Shown here one piece after another: positions 15,301 to 27,500 of a DNA stretch of 64,000 nucleotides (position 1 is its first letter; each line of letters starts with the position of its first letter). The stretch is from Gordionus sp. m RMFG-2023 (Eukaryota; Nematomorpha; Gordioida; Chordodea; Parachordodidae): NCBI RefSeq assembly GCF_954871325.1, contig NC_088776.1:52470569-52534568 (forward strand), in the 5' to 3' direction. Made by a program: the position numbers and the translations under genes. The notes under the pieces are model-generated. The model did no database searches and was not told where the DNA came from. It worked only from the letters and a program-made list of their open reading frames with translations.

Positions 15301-18208
15301 TAATTTTAAGTTATTTTAGAAAGTGAGCAGGGATGGCAAGGGATTTTTTTTTGAAAAAATATATGTTACATTGTTTTTATCTCGTTAATAAGTTCAATCC
15401 TATTATGAGTGTACACACTGAGACTGCTAAAGATGTTGTATCCATGACTATTAAACAGAGTGGTTATGTGATTTTTGCGAACGAAAAGACGAGCAGATCG
15501 CATGAAGCAATTTTTAACAATGAATATCAAGTAAATGAATATCTACCCCTGAAATCATAGTTAGCGCGAATTAACGGAGAAGTATACAAAATTATCATAC
15601 CGAACTATGTATAGTTCGCAGCGAATTCGGGCTAACTTTAAAATTAACAATTAAAAAACAAAATTTTAAAACTTCAGAGAAATTTTACGATTTTAGAATT
15701 GGATATTATTGATAAATAAATGTTACATGAACATGAAGGAATTACGGGGATCTTTCAAATATGATTTTAATAAATTTTCATACGATAATTTCTTTTAAAC
15801 CTAAATCTTTGACAATTTTTCCATAAAATTTATCCCAATTTTTTTTTTACTCATAAATTTTATCATTTTTTTAGGAGCCTATAACCGTGTTTTATCATGA
15901 TCCTAAGAAAGATAAATTCGTCAGAATTCAAGATCATTACATTCCTGGCGTTTCGAAATTAGACACATTTATCATTAATGGTATATTTTTTTTATCATTT
16001 TCTCTTTGATTATTGAAAAAACCAAAAATCTAATATAAATAAAATTGATAAAACCAAGATAACAAATGTATTTGATTATCTTTTAGACAATTACTATTTG
16101 GCCGCTGTGAGTCCCGTGGAGAACAAAATTTTTATTTATAAATGGCGTGAATATTTATTATTTACACTCGAAATGGAAATCCCTAATGAAGGTTGCAAAT
16201 CCATTCATACATTTTGGGATAGGGGAAATCTTTATATGGCTATTGGTAATATCGGATCTTATGACCAACTTTTGATAGCTAAGATTCGCGGTAATTAATA
16301 TTTTAATATTCTAACTGATCTTTATTTATTATATTATAAATTTATTAATAAATCTCTTCTTTTATTTTAGGAAACAAGGATAAAGAGGATCTAAAAAACC
16401 TAAAAAGAAATTATTTTGTCCCTTCAAAAACGCCTAAAAATCCTTATTGGGTGGAGATTGATAACGATATTAAAAAAGGTTCCGGGAATTTCACTCAAAG
16501 ACGTTTTGTTAGTCCTACCTCCCATTCGGTGGTCACTTTGCCGCAGAGTACTCCTACAGAAGTGTCTGTCACTTCAAATACCTTTTCCACGACAATCGGA
16601 ATCGACAAAGATATCAGAGATATTTTCACTCCCTCAGATGATTTGCATGTAATAACGGTTGATATTGTTGAGAATGATACCACAACAACAGTTTTAATGC
16701 CAACTGATGCAAATATCTCTTCCATTCCTAGCGGAATAACCCAAAAAACATTTTTAATGCCAACTGATACAAATATCTCTTCCATTCCTAGCGAAATAAC
16801 CAAAAAAACATTTTTGCCCACAATTTCGCCTCACATAAAAGATTCTCTTACAACTTTATTGAGTAATTCCTCCACAATCGAAATATACGATGACACGATA
16901 ACTAAAACCGCAAAATATAATATCACTACTCAAGCTAGCAGTTTTATAAACGAGAACGTTACCTACCAAACTTTAACTGATACCATACCAAAGAGTGACC
17001 TAAATATATCAACGGATAAATACGTGATGACTACTACTTACAAACCCACAGACTTTATCAATATGACCAACGTAACCTATGCGCCTGATACTACAGATAT
17101 TTACGAATTAACATTTTACACTGACACTGAGGAGCCTAATAACACTTACACATCTTTGCCGTCAGGACCTTCAAGCTTTTATGTTAAAAATATGGTCAAT
17201 CATACAGTCTCAATTTTGACTAATAGTTCTTCAAATAACAACAGTGATTATCATATAACATTGCCATCCACAATTCCCGATTCAAGTTCTGATATTAATA
17301 TAACTTTTTCTATCACTAACATTACTCACCCTACTACGTTGGAATACATTATTGACAACACCACGACCTTAAACAATAGTAGCTTAAACACCACTACCTA
17401 TAACGATATATTAAACGCCACAACCTATAACGAGTCTTCAAAAGCCGCTACCATCAATGTTCCAGTGATAACTGAGTATGACTATTTTTCAAAACCTGCA
17501 TTATCTTCAGCTTCTTCAAGCAATGAGACAGAAAATAGATATCAATCAGATAATGCCACTACCACTAGGATTAATATAGAAACTCATTCTACTATATTAA
17601 CTATGGGCTATGTCCAAAACCAAACGGATACTACAGGATACACAGACTACGCTAATCTTAACGACACCTTAATATACTCCTATATTGAAACTATGTATAC
17701 TACCCCTAGCAATACATCTTATAATGATATAAACTCTACCATAATGAGTTTAACCCCTCTATATACAGGGCACGGAATATTACCCGAATTGTTGAATAAA
17801 TCAGGGCTCTTAGATGAGGAGTTGAATATTTCCAACTTCCATTTTTTAAATCAGAGTGGAGATCACCTTAAAAAGTTTTTGCCAAAAAACATTAGCGATA
17901 AAGAGGTCGAAACCCTAATAAAAGGTATAGAAGAGGAATTGGTGATGGATTATGAGCATTTGAAGCACACATCCGCCCATACCAAATCTGTGGCACACGA
18001 TCCATACAGTACTAAAAAGATAACCGATTACACAGTTACTGAGGAAAATAGTTCAACTACCCCATTCCATACCATTATACCTGAAATGGAAACTATATCA
18101 TCATCAACCGAAAATATGGAGAGTACCAGAAAAATTAAGAAAACAGACATGTCTAAGTTAAAACCTGGGGGTGCATATTTTTCAAGAAACAGAAATCATC
18201 CAAATTAA
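400..18208 (+). CDS. Giant secreted-type protein: N-G-x-D-L repeat array + EAR beta-propeller + mucin-like tail (5' partial)
   Basis: The product is probably an extracellular or cell-surface protein; no molecular function can be assigned. Exons, each checked for splice sites and phase: 400-679, 913-1074, 1586-1762, 2321-2578, 2721-2882, 2945-3168, 4472-4667, 5576-5818, 6051-6313, 6570-6821, 7322-7484, 7918-8951, 9322-9459, 9689-9850, 10038-10308, 10719-10964, 11127-11350, 11655-11844, 11940-12096, 13959-14518, 14899-15143, 15393-15530, 15875-15980, 16087-16290, 16371-18208. The sum is 7,893 nt, an exact multiple of three (about 2,630 codons). Two exons (7322-7484 and 10719-10964) have no internal start and are easily missed. 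The first exon begins at an acceptor after a pyrimidine-rich tract, so the signal peptide must lie upstream. There is no C-terminal membrane helix. EAR domains are known from LGI, TSPEAR and ADGRV1 proteins; this domain combination is not one I recognise. Confidence is high for the gene and moderate for individual splice choices. Confidence 0.85.
3169..4471. other. Long intron 6 of the EAR/mucin gene
   Basis: This 1.3-kb AT-rich intron has no coding signal. Around 3660-3860 it carries a sequence related to one at about 1310-1480 in intron 2 (shared start acacttaaaaataaa, then a common block with gggt and caaaatct). This is a low-copy dispersed repeat. Confidence 0.4.
4937..5043. repeat. Short palindromic element (MITE-like), intron 7
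   Basis: The imperfect inverted arms are agcgaaataccgcgatat on the left and the complement of atatcgctgtgtttcgcgct on the right, about 107 bp in all. It has no coding capacity and lies within intron 4668-5575. Confidence 0.5.
5354..5496. repeat. Palindromic MITE family A, copy 1
   Basis: The inverted arms contain ggctaactcactatttta on the left and the complement of aaaataccgagttagtcg on the right. The core matches the other copies around the block atagatgtccaa...gagcaaaat. It lies in intron 7 of the EAR/mucin gene. Related copies are at about 46531-46677 and 57523-57715. Confidence 0.6.
12097..13958. other. Long intron 19 of the EAR/mucin gene
   Basis: This 1.86-kb AT-rich intron shows no exon with matching splice sites. 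A stretch at about 12740-12873 reads as a short hydrophobic ORF but has no supporting splice signals. Exons 19 and 20 join in phase without any added exon, so none is required. Confidence 0.4.
14569..14757. repeat. Inverted-repeat element (MITE-like), intron 20
   Basis: The left arm begins gctgcatttataggcacga and reaches ctcaagtga. The right arm is its imperfect complement, containing cacttgagtgaatcgtgc and ending aatgcagc. The element is about 190 bp, non-coding, and lies in intron 14519-14898. Confidence 0.55.
15558..15637. repeat. Small hairpin element, intron 22
   Basis: The left arm is tagttagcgcgaatt and the right arm is the complement of gaattcgggctaact, with a spacer of about 45 bp containing its own small palindrome. 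It lies just after exon 22, in intron 15531-15874. Confidence 0.45.
16371..18208 (+). other. Mucin-like Ser/Thr/Asn-rich C-terminal exon
   Basis: The last exon encodes about 612 residues dominated by Thr, Ser and Asn, with dozens of N-x-S/T sequons. This is typical of a heavily O- and N-glycosylated stalk. It contains a near-perfect 20-residue direct duplication (60-bp unit, about 16692-16811). The last about 150 residues are more charged and less repetitive, and end without a transmembrane segment or obvious GPI signal. The stop codon ends at 18208. Confidence 0.8.
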
Positions 18209-18451
18209 TTTCTTTGTTGGTGAGATAGTGAGATATATTTTTTTTATACATTTGCTATTTATTGAAAACCGTAAATTAATAATTATATAATATATATATC
18301 TAACAACAATTATTATTTTATTGCATGATTTTTTATATAATTTATTTTGTATTTGTATATTTTATAAAGAAAGATCTTAATTATTATTTATATTTATTAT
18401 AGACAATTCGATTTTATATATAATCTAGTTTATATACAAATTATCACTATG

Positions 18452-18461
18452 AATAAATAAA
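18452..18461 (+). terminator. Polyadenylation signals of the EAR/mucin gene
   Basis: Two overlapping AATAAA hexamers lie about 245 nt after the stop codon of the EAR/mucin gene and just before the 3' end of the convergent KCTD gene. The two 3' untranslated regions must lie very close or overlap. Confidence 0.5.
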
Positions 18462-18511
18462 GTATTTATGGGGAAAAAAATATTTTAATTTTAAATTAAA
18501 AAAAAATATTA

Positions 18512-19465
18512 TCATGATCTAGGATTATTACTAACCTCCGAAATCTTGCTTAACATTTGAATGAATGCCGGGGAACAAAGCTTTTCAAATACTTGATTAA
18601 ACCCTTCGAGATAATTACCGAAATTTCCAATTTCCCTTTCCATTTTGGATAATATCATGCAGTGCCCATCATCCTTTTCAGCTTCCCTTATATTCGAAAC
18701 GCGGAAACCGAAAAATGGATACGATTTTTTCTCGATAAACCTAATTCTATACCCGTCGGCTTTAAGAGCCGATACCACTTGTTGAGTTAAAAGTTTCCAA
18801 CTGCACATGTCGTATGAATGAGAAGTTTGCACTGGAAATTTAATAACGTTAATCATTTTTTGCGCGTTTCTTTGAGCCGTCATAAGACTGTTTCTGATTT
18901 CCTCAATTTCATCGGAAGAGTTTGAGGCTCCTACCAGACCGTAGTCTAACCATAGGTCTACGTTGCTTATCCCTAAGCCAGTTACTGTTTGGTCGCTTAA
19001 GAAATTTGCTAAGCCATTTTTTTCCAAAAATACCGCGCATTGCTGGTACAAGCGTTTAAATACGCCCTCGAAGTTTCGGATTCTACTATTCAACTTGACC
19101 CATTGCGCGCGATGTTTGAAATTATTTCCCAATCTAAATTCGTTTATGTCTTCGACCAGAGCGTCAAATCTTAAATAGTGAGCTTCTCTGTAAATCGCTT
19201 CGATTGGTAATTTTCTCAGTATAAAGTTAAAATTCTTATCAGTTCGTAGGTAATTAAATATAGCTCGGTATATGTAAGGATCCCTGTCTAAAAAATAATT
19301 TTCATTTTCATCTTTCATAACTTGGTTAGCATTAGTGGGATCAACTAGCCAGATTAGTTTGCAAGAGTTCGAACAATGTTGGGTAATTTTGCGTTTGTCT
19401 ATGGGCAAAATTTGGCCACCCACGTTAAAGTTAATTACATTAGGATAAGAATCTATATCAACCAT
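18512..19465 (-). CDS. KCTD-type BTB/T1-domain protein, single exon
   Basis: The product is 317 aa and probably cytosolic. Residues about 8-110 match the T1/BTB fold of potassium-channel tetramerisation-domain (KCTD) proteins: an N-V-G-G motif near residue 15, a long middle segment, the hallmark F/Y-L-D-R-D-P (residues about 58-63), then F-N-Y-L-R and E-A-x-Y-L. KCTD proteins form oligomers and often act as Cullin-3 adaptors or GABA-B auxiliary subunits. Which role applies cannot be told, because the C-terminal 200 residues are not recognised. The ATG at 19463-19465 is the first in frame and follows immediate AT-rich sequence. The gene is intron-less, unlike its neighbours, which could mean a retrocopy origin, but the frame is fully open. 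It converges on the EAR/mucin gene. Confidence 0.8.
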   Translation of the reverse strand: MVDIDSYPNVINFNVGGQILPIDKRKITQHCSNSCKLIWLVDPTNANQVMKDENENYFLDRDPYIYRAIFNYLRTDKNFNFILRKLPIEAIYREAHYLRFDALVEDINEFRLGNNFKHRAQWVKLNSRIRNFEGVFKRLYQQCAVFLEKNGLANFLSDQTVTGLGISNVDLWLDYGLVGASNSSDEIEEIRNSLMTAQRNAQKMINVIKFPVQTSHSYDMCSWKLLTQQVVSALKADGYRIRFIEKKSYPFFGFRVSNIREAEKDDGHCMILSKMEREIGNFGNYLEGFNQVFEKLCSPAFIQMLSKISEVSNNPRS

Positions 19466-21329
19466 ATATTTTTTAAACCAATAATAAAATTAATTTTATA
19501 GCTAAAACCAAAATATTATGATTCAACAATTATTATTTTTTTTTTTGAAACTAACATGAAATATTGTATGCGTAATACGTCTTTTATTTATAAAAACCAG
19601 TGTAATTAATCAAAACGTGATAGCTTACTTTTACGAATCATGCAAATTTAGCCCCAAAAAATAGATAAGGAGGGAAATGAATTAAATTGATTTGGTTAGA
19701 AAAATTAACTTATAACCAAATCTATATTAAGATGAGTAATTTGTCCCTTTACTATATTCTTAAAATATTTCGCGAAAAAAAATACTCTCAGATAGGTTAA
19801 TTATATGCGTCTTTTAGCATGTTTTAATATATTTTTTATCTCATAACCTAATTTAAGATAAGCGGGATGATGGGTAAGTAATATGATGCTTAGAGTTAAA
19901 TGATAGGCACCTGTATTATGCTTGATTAGTATATTACACGCGGTGTCTTTACTAGTAGCGTCACTAGTGTAGGGGAGGAGAGGGGAGACACAAATGCTCG
20001 AGAGAGACCCCTAAAAATTTTAAAAATTTTTTATATCCCCCAAAAATTATCATTTAAAAAAAAAAATTTAAAAACCTTTGAGCCCCTCTGACCCTGCATT
20101 CACAGTATAATAATTTAATTATATACTTACCAATTGTCTATAATAAAGAACAATATTCAAATGTAATTTTTTTAAGTGCTTTAAAATTAAAATTTTATTA
20201 AATGCTATGTTTGTTAAAACGGGAGCTTGCTAAGGAATCTGAAAAGTTTAAGAAGTTACACCTATAATTTTGAATGGCTAGTCATGAGACCAAACGGACA
20301 TTTTGCCTACGAGCCCGCGAGAAAATGACAATATTTGAGTAGAAGAAAAAAAGAGGGTGATCAAAAATCAACAAAAAAAGAGAGAAGGTTAATATTCAAG
20401 ATTTGTATCTTATATTTAAAAATTGCTTATAATTATATTTTCTTAATTAGAATTTTGGTGTATCAATACATTCTTTGAAAATTATCGTTTCGATGTAATA
20501 TGAGTCTCTTTAAAAGTAAGTCGGGTTTTGATTTATTTTACATTTTTATACATTTTTTCATAATCCGCCCGTACAAACGGGAGCAGTAGGGGAGCAGCCA
20601 TAGGCCGCCAAAATTAGGCAATTTTAGAGGCTATCAAATTTTGCATCTGATGCATTTCAAAGGTAAATGTTAATTTTAAGAAATTTATATAAATATTACT
20701 GATTCAGTTAACAAAAAATTATTTGTATTTTACTATAATAATAAATATTATCTAATTCATTATGAATATCAATAAAAATATATAGTTAGATTTTATGATT
20801 TTTTTAAGATGAGACAAATTTTGATGGGTGTTAAAAGGTTGAAAAGTTCATTTTCAACCCAGGTCTCCACTCTGCACCTTTTATAATTAATTATAGAAAG
20901 TTTTCAATGTTTGTAATTGTAAATAATATTTTGACAGTTTTCGGGCGAATAAAGAGCTTATAACGAATGTGCAAGCACTCAAAACATATTGATGAAATAA
21001 ATAATTGCTGGCTTAAATAGAACTAAATGTAATTCTTGTTTGCGCCATAGTTCGAAATTAATACGAGATTTACTAATCTAAAAATTATATCTAATACGTT
21101 CAATTCACTTATTTTTAAAACAATTCCAGCAAATATGCCTGATTTTATATGCGCATGCAATAAATCTTATTATCTATGCAATATACACCTTTTTATAACT
21201 TATTATTTTATCGTCTGTCTACCAATAACATTAGGGATTTGGAGAGTGCAAAAACATATATTATAAATGCAGATTAATTAAAATTTTATTCTATATCACA
21301 GAGATGGACGTACCAAATGTTAAAATATT
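19466..21329. other. Intergenic, no gene seen
   Basis: AT-rich spacer upstream of the KCTD gene. Short G-rich patches (about 19965-20000 and 20570-20640) look like remnants of old repeats. No coding signal was found. Confidence 0.4.
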
Positions 21330-21740
21330 AAAATGTTGAAACCCATTTAATCTACAAAGACATGCTTATTATCGCAAGAATTTAAGAAAAATTCTACCCT
21401 AGATTACCTCAAAAAATTTACCAATCAATTTACACATGTTAATATGCTCTTCATGCCGGCAAAATTTAGCAAACATTCCTTCTACTTCAAATTACAATGT
21501 AGATATTGATTCTCCCCCTCATATAATTAATCAAGAGGCTATTGATAACATTAATATATCCCTACAATCAATAGCGGAATCTTTCATTAAAATAAAACGC
21601 TTATGTGAAAAGAAATATCCAAAGAAGAAAATATCTAGAGTAAAAAAAAGTTTTAACGATTAAAATTATACCATTATCTTCATCAAATGATGAAAAATTC
21701 GATGAAATTCTAGATACCTTAAAAATCAATTTCCCACAGC
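21330..21740 (+). pseudogene. Decayed transposon-type ORF with a C-x2-C-R motif
   Basis: An open stretch at 21436-21663 encodes a C-S-S-C-R motif, a spacer, an I-N-I-S-L helix, then a K-R-L...K-K-Y-P-K-K-K basic end. Upstream, in line with it, is a partial P-F...H segment. Downstream, after a stop, the frame around 21680-21740 reads like the next block of the same protein (D-E-K-F-D-E-I-L-D-T-L-K). This layout (Cys/His start, N-x-S-L helix, basic Y-P-x-K-K, then a dimer-like helix) recalls repeated uncharacterised ORFs found in many copies in some invertebrate genomes. I cannot name the family. It is broken by at least two stops. Confidence 0.4.
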
Positions 21741-24582
21741 TCGATTACAAATAAATATAAATTATAAACATTATTATCATCAAATTGGACAATAAGAAAA
21801 ATTGTAAAAAATTTATTTCATATCATATGGCGTTAAAATCAAAAAGTTTAATAAAAGAAAAGAAAAGAGATTTTTTTCTACACCGAATCCTAAATCCGCT
21901 AAAACAATAGATACCGCCACCGTTGCTATTGTAAAAACTTTTTATAACTTTTTATAGCTATGATGAATATAGTAGATCGATGCCTGGGGATTTTGTTTCT
22001 ATATAAAATTAAAGCAAAATTTAATTTAAATTCAACAATCGCAAATATTAAATATAACATTTCACTCGAATATTAATGCGAATTTACTATTGGTCATTAA
22101 ATGCTTATTTTCGGCCGACCCCTTTTAAAATTGTTAAAAAATTCTGGAATTATTTAGATAGGTAAAAAAATGAAATGAGAAGGCCGTTTATTTTAGCTCA
22201 TTAGCACACCTGGTTCCAAAGATATAGGAAGAGCCACTTTGGAATCTGTATATTTTAAATTCTTATATTTCAAAAACTATTTATAGTAAAAAAAATATAA
22301 TGTATAATATTGTATGTAAAAAAAACCTCTAAAGAGCTAAAAAAAAAAAATTGGCGCCAATTTGAGCCTTTACCCTTCGGTTTACCTATATTGCTTTACT
22401 TGTGTTTTTAGCAAAAAAGGGAGTTTGTTTTCTAATTTTTTTTTTTGCTTTTTATTTAGACACCTTTTATAAATATATATATACGATGTCAAAATTTTGA
22501 CGACGCTAACAACTTTTCCAAGATAAATATTTTTCCCAAAAATTGAAAAAAATAGATGGCGCTAATGGTTGAATATATTATTCTTAAGGGAAAGGAAAAT
22601 ATTGATACATTTATAAGAAATGTGATAAAATTTTCCAGTTCTGCCCCCCCCTCCCCTCAATCTTTCTTAATAAGTTTTACATTTATCTTTACTTTCCTAC
22701 TATAGCGTATTAGCTCGATAATGTATAACAGCAGCATTGAAAAAAATATTTAAATAGGCATATTACGAGCATATTTTACGAGCATATTATTTTACAAAAT
22801 AAACTGTTTAGAAAGATCTCTCTTTCTGCATAATAATTTAAATTCGCTCGTTCAGATTAATTTTAAATAATTAAACCCGTCTGCAAGAATATATAATTCA
22901 TGATTTTATTTGTGCGGGACCCTTAACCCTTCACATCCCGGGACGAAAATGAATTTCGGCCGGCTTTTGAAATTCCCAATACCTAATTCCTAATTAAAGT
23001 AAATTCAAATCAAATAAAAAGTAGCAAAAAAAATTTAACTACTCCCCTGTCGGTTCAAGCCTAGATGCAATTATAATTATTTTGAGCTTTTAACATTTCA
23101 AAAAATAAACGCGTTACTCGCTATTCAAAAAAAAAATAACGCATTACTCATTACTTAAACATTTTAAATATGTATAAATTATTCCCTTTTTGATAATAAA
23201 AATAAAATTATACAAAAATTATATATTATAAAATAGGTTATTTTTTGCAATAATTTTTTATTTATTTTTAACGATATTTGATTTCCAAAATTTTATCAGA
23301 TAAACAAAAACACTTAGTGCTCAACACAGCTTTAGCGGAGCTAAACAGGTTCAACAGACGCTTATTAGAACACCTTCAAAAGAATCTTCATTCAGTCCTC
23401 ATCAATTATTTTTTATTTATCAGAGTTTAATCTAAATTCTTAGTTTTATCACCATAAGGGGCTGGACATCGAGGTTAAAATATTTAATTAGAATCTACAC
23501 TTTCAAAGTATATACTGTATAGTTACTTTAATTTTATATATTTATGTAAAAAATGTCGCCAGGTCAGAATTAAATCATCTTCATCTGAAGAAATAAGACC
23601 TCTTGACATATATTATTTATAAAATATATTTCAATATTTTGAGAATATGATTCAATATAAATTAGAACATCAATCATGACTTTATGAAATTCAACAACAA
23701 TAAATAAAATAAAAATAACTTTGGTGGTTGATCTGCGGAATTAACCGGGGTATAAATTTATATAAAATTTTAAAAAAATATTACAAAATAAATTATATTC
23801 CTTCCATTTTTAAGAATTTTAAGTAAACGAGTTAATATGATTTTATATGTGCAATAAATATGATTATATATGATGTGAGTACAAGTCTCTTTATTAAATA
23901 TAATCGCTAGATATTTGAAGGCCAAAACATTGCCTTTCTGCTCTTGCTTGATAGTATATAATCTTCCTAGTGGCATTATAATATTTCTTCTTTTTTTAAT
24001 ATAAAAAATATAATTTGTGTTTTTTTTATATAAATTTAACTTTTTTACAAAGTTTTGTTTTTTAAATTATGACATATTCATATCGCTAGCGAAGATTATT
24101 ATAAAATTAATTATAATTTAAAAAAAATTTTTTAATATAATAAATTCATGTTTTTTGGGAACTTGTAGTCCCACCTCCGTTTATATAGAATGAGTTTTTT
24201 ATAATTTTTTTAAAGAATTATTTGTGTATTATTGATTAAGCATATTTATTATTCAATAATAGAATAATAAATTAATAACAATATTTACATTTTAATATTT
24301 TGTATTATATATAATCTAAGTGAATTATTATTATTTGATTTATATATATTTATTATATTATTCTTCACACAAGACCGATTTTGATATGACCCATAAATCG
24401 TTATTCATATTTATTTATCACTGATAATATATAGAAGGTTAATTGTAAGTTGTTGCTTTAAACTCTCACTAAATAAAAAAATAATTTTAAAATAGTATGA
24501 AGTCATTATGAGGGAACAAAAAAAAATTCCCCATACATTCCACGGGCTAGCAATCAGCTGTGATTAAAATAATCAAGGAAGG
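21741..24582. other. Intergenic, no gene seen
   Basis: AT-rich spacer. Long A and T runs and short degenerate repeats (e.g. the acgcgttac and aacgcattac pair at about 23108-23150) are visible. No exon with a convincing frame and splice sites was found. Confidence 0.4.
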
Positions 24583-27500
24583 ATGGTTTCTTCACAAAAT
24601 AAAATGCATTTTAAATGTATTCGATTCGAACGGATCAAAAGGTATCTTAAATACCAGATTTTGAAAGGGAAATGTCAAAATAGTCCATATATAACAGATC
24701 AAAATTTTAGACGGTATTGTAAATTTTTCATTCTCTCCAAGTTGCTATGGATGATCGTATTTGCACTTTTTATGACAACAGGATGGTTATTTCGATACGG
24801 GGCCAGCAATATGAAATATCAGAAACAGTCATTTAATACCATGAATCTTCAAAGGGTGCGAGTAAAATCTCTTACCGAGCGGATTAAAATTTTGGGCGCT
24901 AATAACCAATCGCTTATATTTATAGATGAAATAAATCATAATAATTACATGGATTACAATTTCAACATTAAAGACATTTTGGAGGACTCAGAGGTAGGCT
25001 CAACTAGTCCCCCAAATTTGGGCATTATTAATAATGTTGACGAATATTCGAAGATTTTGCGAAGTTTGAGCCAAGAGGGCGGTCCTCAAAAATATTACGG
25101 CAATCATCATAAAGATTCGTACGATAATTACGTAACCCTGGATGAAAATTATTTATATGAAGTTAAAGGTAAATAATAAGATTGTCTTTGGAAATAATTA
25201 ATATCCTTTTTTAATTTATCTTTATGAACTTTGATTTTTTTTTCTGCCTTAAATTATTTTCTTACACGAATCATTTATTTACAGAGTCACACTTTACATA
25301 TTTCTTTATTTTACCCTAAATTATAAGGTAGTCAGTCTTTGAAAATACCCTTAACACTTTCACAAAAATATGTGATTACATCTGCCATCAACGAATCCCT
25401 TTTCCATTTGATCAAGAAATACCCCCACATGATCGATTATCAAGTATTGGATATTTATTGGCTCCATGTATCTAGATGGGGTTTTCAGTATATCTTGGAT
25501 TTTAACATACAAATCTCTAGTGAAAGTTCTGCCATCACTGAACAAGCAAAACCCAAGAGCATTTCAAATAAAACCGTAAATCGTGTAGTGAAACGTATAG
25601 TTTACGCTAAACTTTTTAACCCTTTTTCGGATATTCTTTCCGTATACGATCTAAAACAGAGGGAGGACTCCTTGACTATTATAATACCGGTGTCGGAGAG
25701 CGACATTTTAATACAATGGTTGCACGATTTTAAAAATCAAGGGTTAGATATAACCGACGAAAGATACTTAGTTTGGAAAGTAGAACGCCTGGTGCATAAA
25801 ATCGCGGGTATTTGTGACTCTAAGGTCAATCTCTTGTTTTCTTTAAAAAGCTCCAAGATAAGTAACGGCCCTTTCAAAAATTCTCAAAAACCGGTGAAAA
25901 AGTCTAAATCTTTTTCACCTTTAGGCTCTTCCCCCTCATCGGAAAATGATATTTTGTCCAAAGCTGTAGGCAAATTGCTCAATAAATTTACCCATTTGTG
26001 TGAAGAAATAGAAATTCAAATTGTCTCATTGGCCGATCCAATTATGGCCAATAGAGCCAGGGCAGTTAACGCTGCAATATCGGCTTTAAATGATGATTCT
26101 CTAATGATGTTGGGAGATTTGGATATAGATTTTAGTTTAGATTTTTTGGCGCGCTGTCGGCACAATACTATATATAGCAAAATGGTGTTTTTTCCTATAC
26201 CTCTTCAAGACTCTAATTTAATTCTGCATTCAGAAGAAGGGCATCCTGATTTGTTACTTAAGCCTTCGAGTAAGTCATTGTTTCATGCTTTAATATTTAA
26301 TATCTATTTTTTTAATGTATAGTTGGGGGGGGGGGAATGTTTAATTCAGATGCATCCAAATATAACTGCCCTCCCCTCTCCTGCGGAATTTAAAAAATTG
26401 TTAGGAAAGATAATATAGAAATATAAGAAATCTCCATTTTTAACGGTTTTTTTTTAAATTGAAATATAAGTATTACCATTACCAACAATTTCTCAATATT
26501 ATTTTCGAGGTTTCTAGAAAATATAAGGAATATTTTCAATTATTCACTTTCCGCTTTGTTCCGAAACCTAATTTACATAGATTTATTATTAGGAATATAA
26601 AATTCTCCTTCATTCATATTTTAAATTAATATTATATTGTATTTATAGCCAGGGCACAGTGGATCGTATTTCATATTAACCCATATAAATTCTGTAAATC
26701 TTAAAAATAGATGTCAGCTACCTCAAATAGTATAACTTACTAAATGATGTATTTAAAATTTAATTTACTAAAAAAACTTAAATATATATTAGATTTATTT
26801 TGAATTTCCAAGTTTAAAAGAAAATTAGGGCACATTAAACCAATTAACTGAGCAGGTAGGACCATAAAAAAAATATTCTAATGATAAAATATTAATAAGA
26901 AGTCAGAGAAACACGAAAAATATAAAATTTTATGATCTAATTTAAGAAATTTATAATAAAATATTGTACAAGTTATATTTTATTTTTTTTACATAAATGA
27001 TCTTAAATAGTCAAGTCCAGTTGTATGCCATAGTTCCCAGTTGTGATAACAGTTTATATTTAAAAAAATATTAAGAGATAATCTTAGGTTATACACTGAT
27101 AGATAATAGAGGATGGTTTAAGTTTTTATTTGATATATTATATATGGTTCTTAATATAGTTGGTTAAACTCCAGATTAAATTAATTGATAAATTTTTTTT
27201 ACATGCTTTAAAATCCTACTTTAGGGTATAAAATTTTGAATAAGTTGAGGTAAACAATTTTTTTTATCGAGAAGTGTATATCATAAATTCATTATATGAT
27301 TAACTTCAAACCTTAGATTTAATTAGTTTCAAAATAAATAGGATTGGACTCTGGTGCCCCTTGGTTTGTTATGCCCCTGTCTCCGCTGCAGGAGAAATAT
27401 ACAAATTTTTACAGAATTACCCCTAATATGCTTGCTGTTAGCCTATAGGACACAATTAAATTACTTCTAAACAAATCTTAAAACTAATTGATTGCATACA

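Larger units (their letters stand above)
11940..16290 (+). other. EAR-repeat beta-propeller region (6 exons)
   Basis: Exons 19-24 encode about 470 residues with at least five EAR-type blades. The signatures are a blade strand of the form F/Y-I-Y-K-W, then an I-Q-S-I-P-T-H-G-A type turn, then an N-L-Y-L-A-I-A-N type strand. Seen directly: HFIYKWVH in 11940-12096; SYIYKFD, IQSIPTHGA and LYLAIANM in 14899-15143; SFIYKWD followed by YVIFANE across 15143/15393; VFYHDPKKDKFVRIQ and YYLAAVS across 15875-16290; IFIYKW and NLYMAIGN in 16087-16290. EAR domains are known to form seven-bladed propellers. The long exon 13959-14518 probably holds a blade with a large Ser/Asn-rich insertion. Confidence 0.8.

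Noticed and set aside
25284-25324. Alternative acceptor (tttacag) for exon 2 of the glycosyltransferase gene
   Set aside because: It leads to a stop within about 12 codons; the acceptor at 25326-25327 keeps the family sequence in frame.
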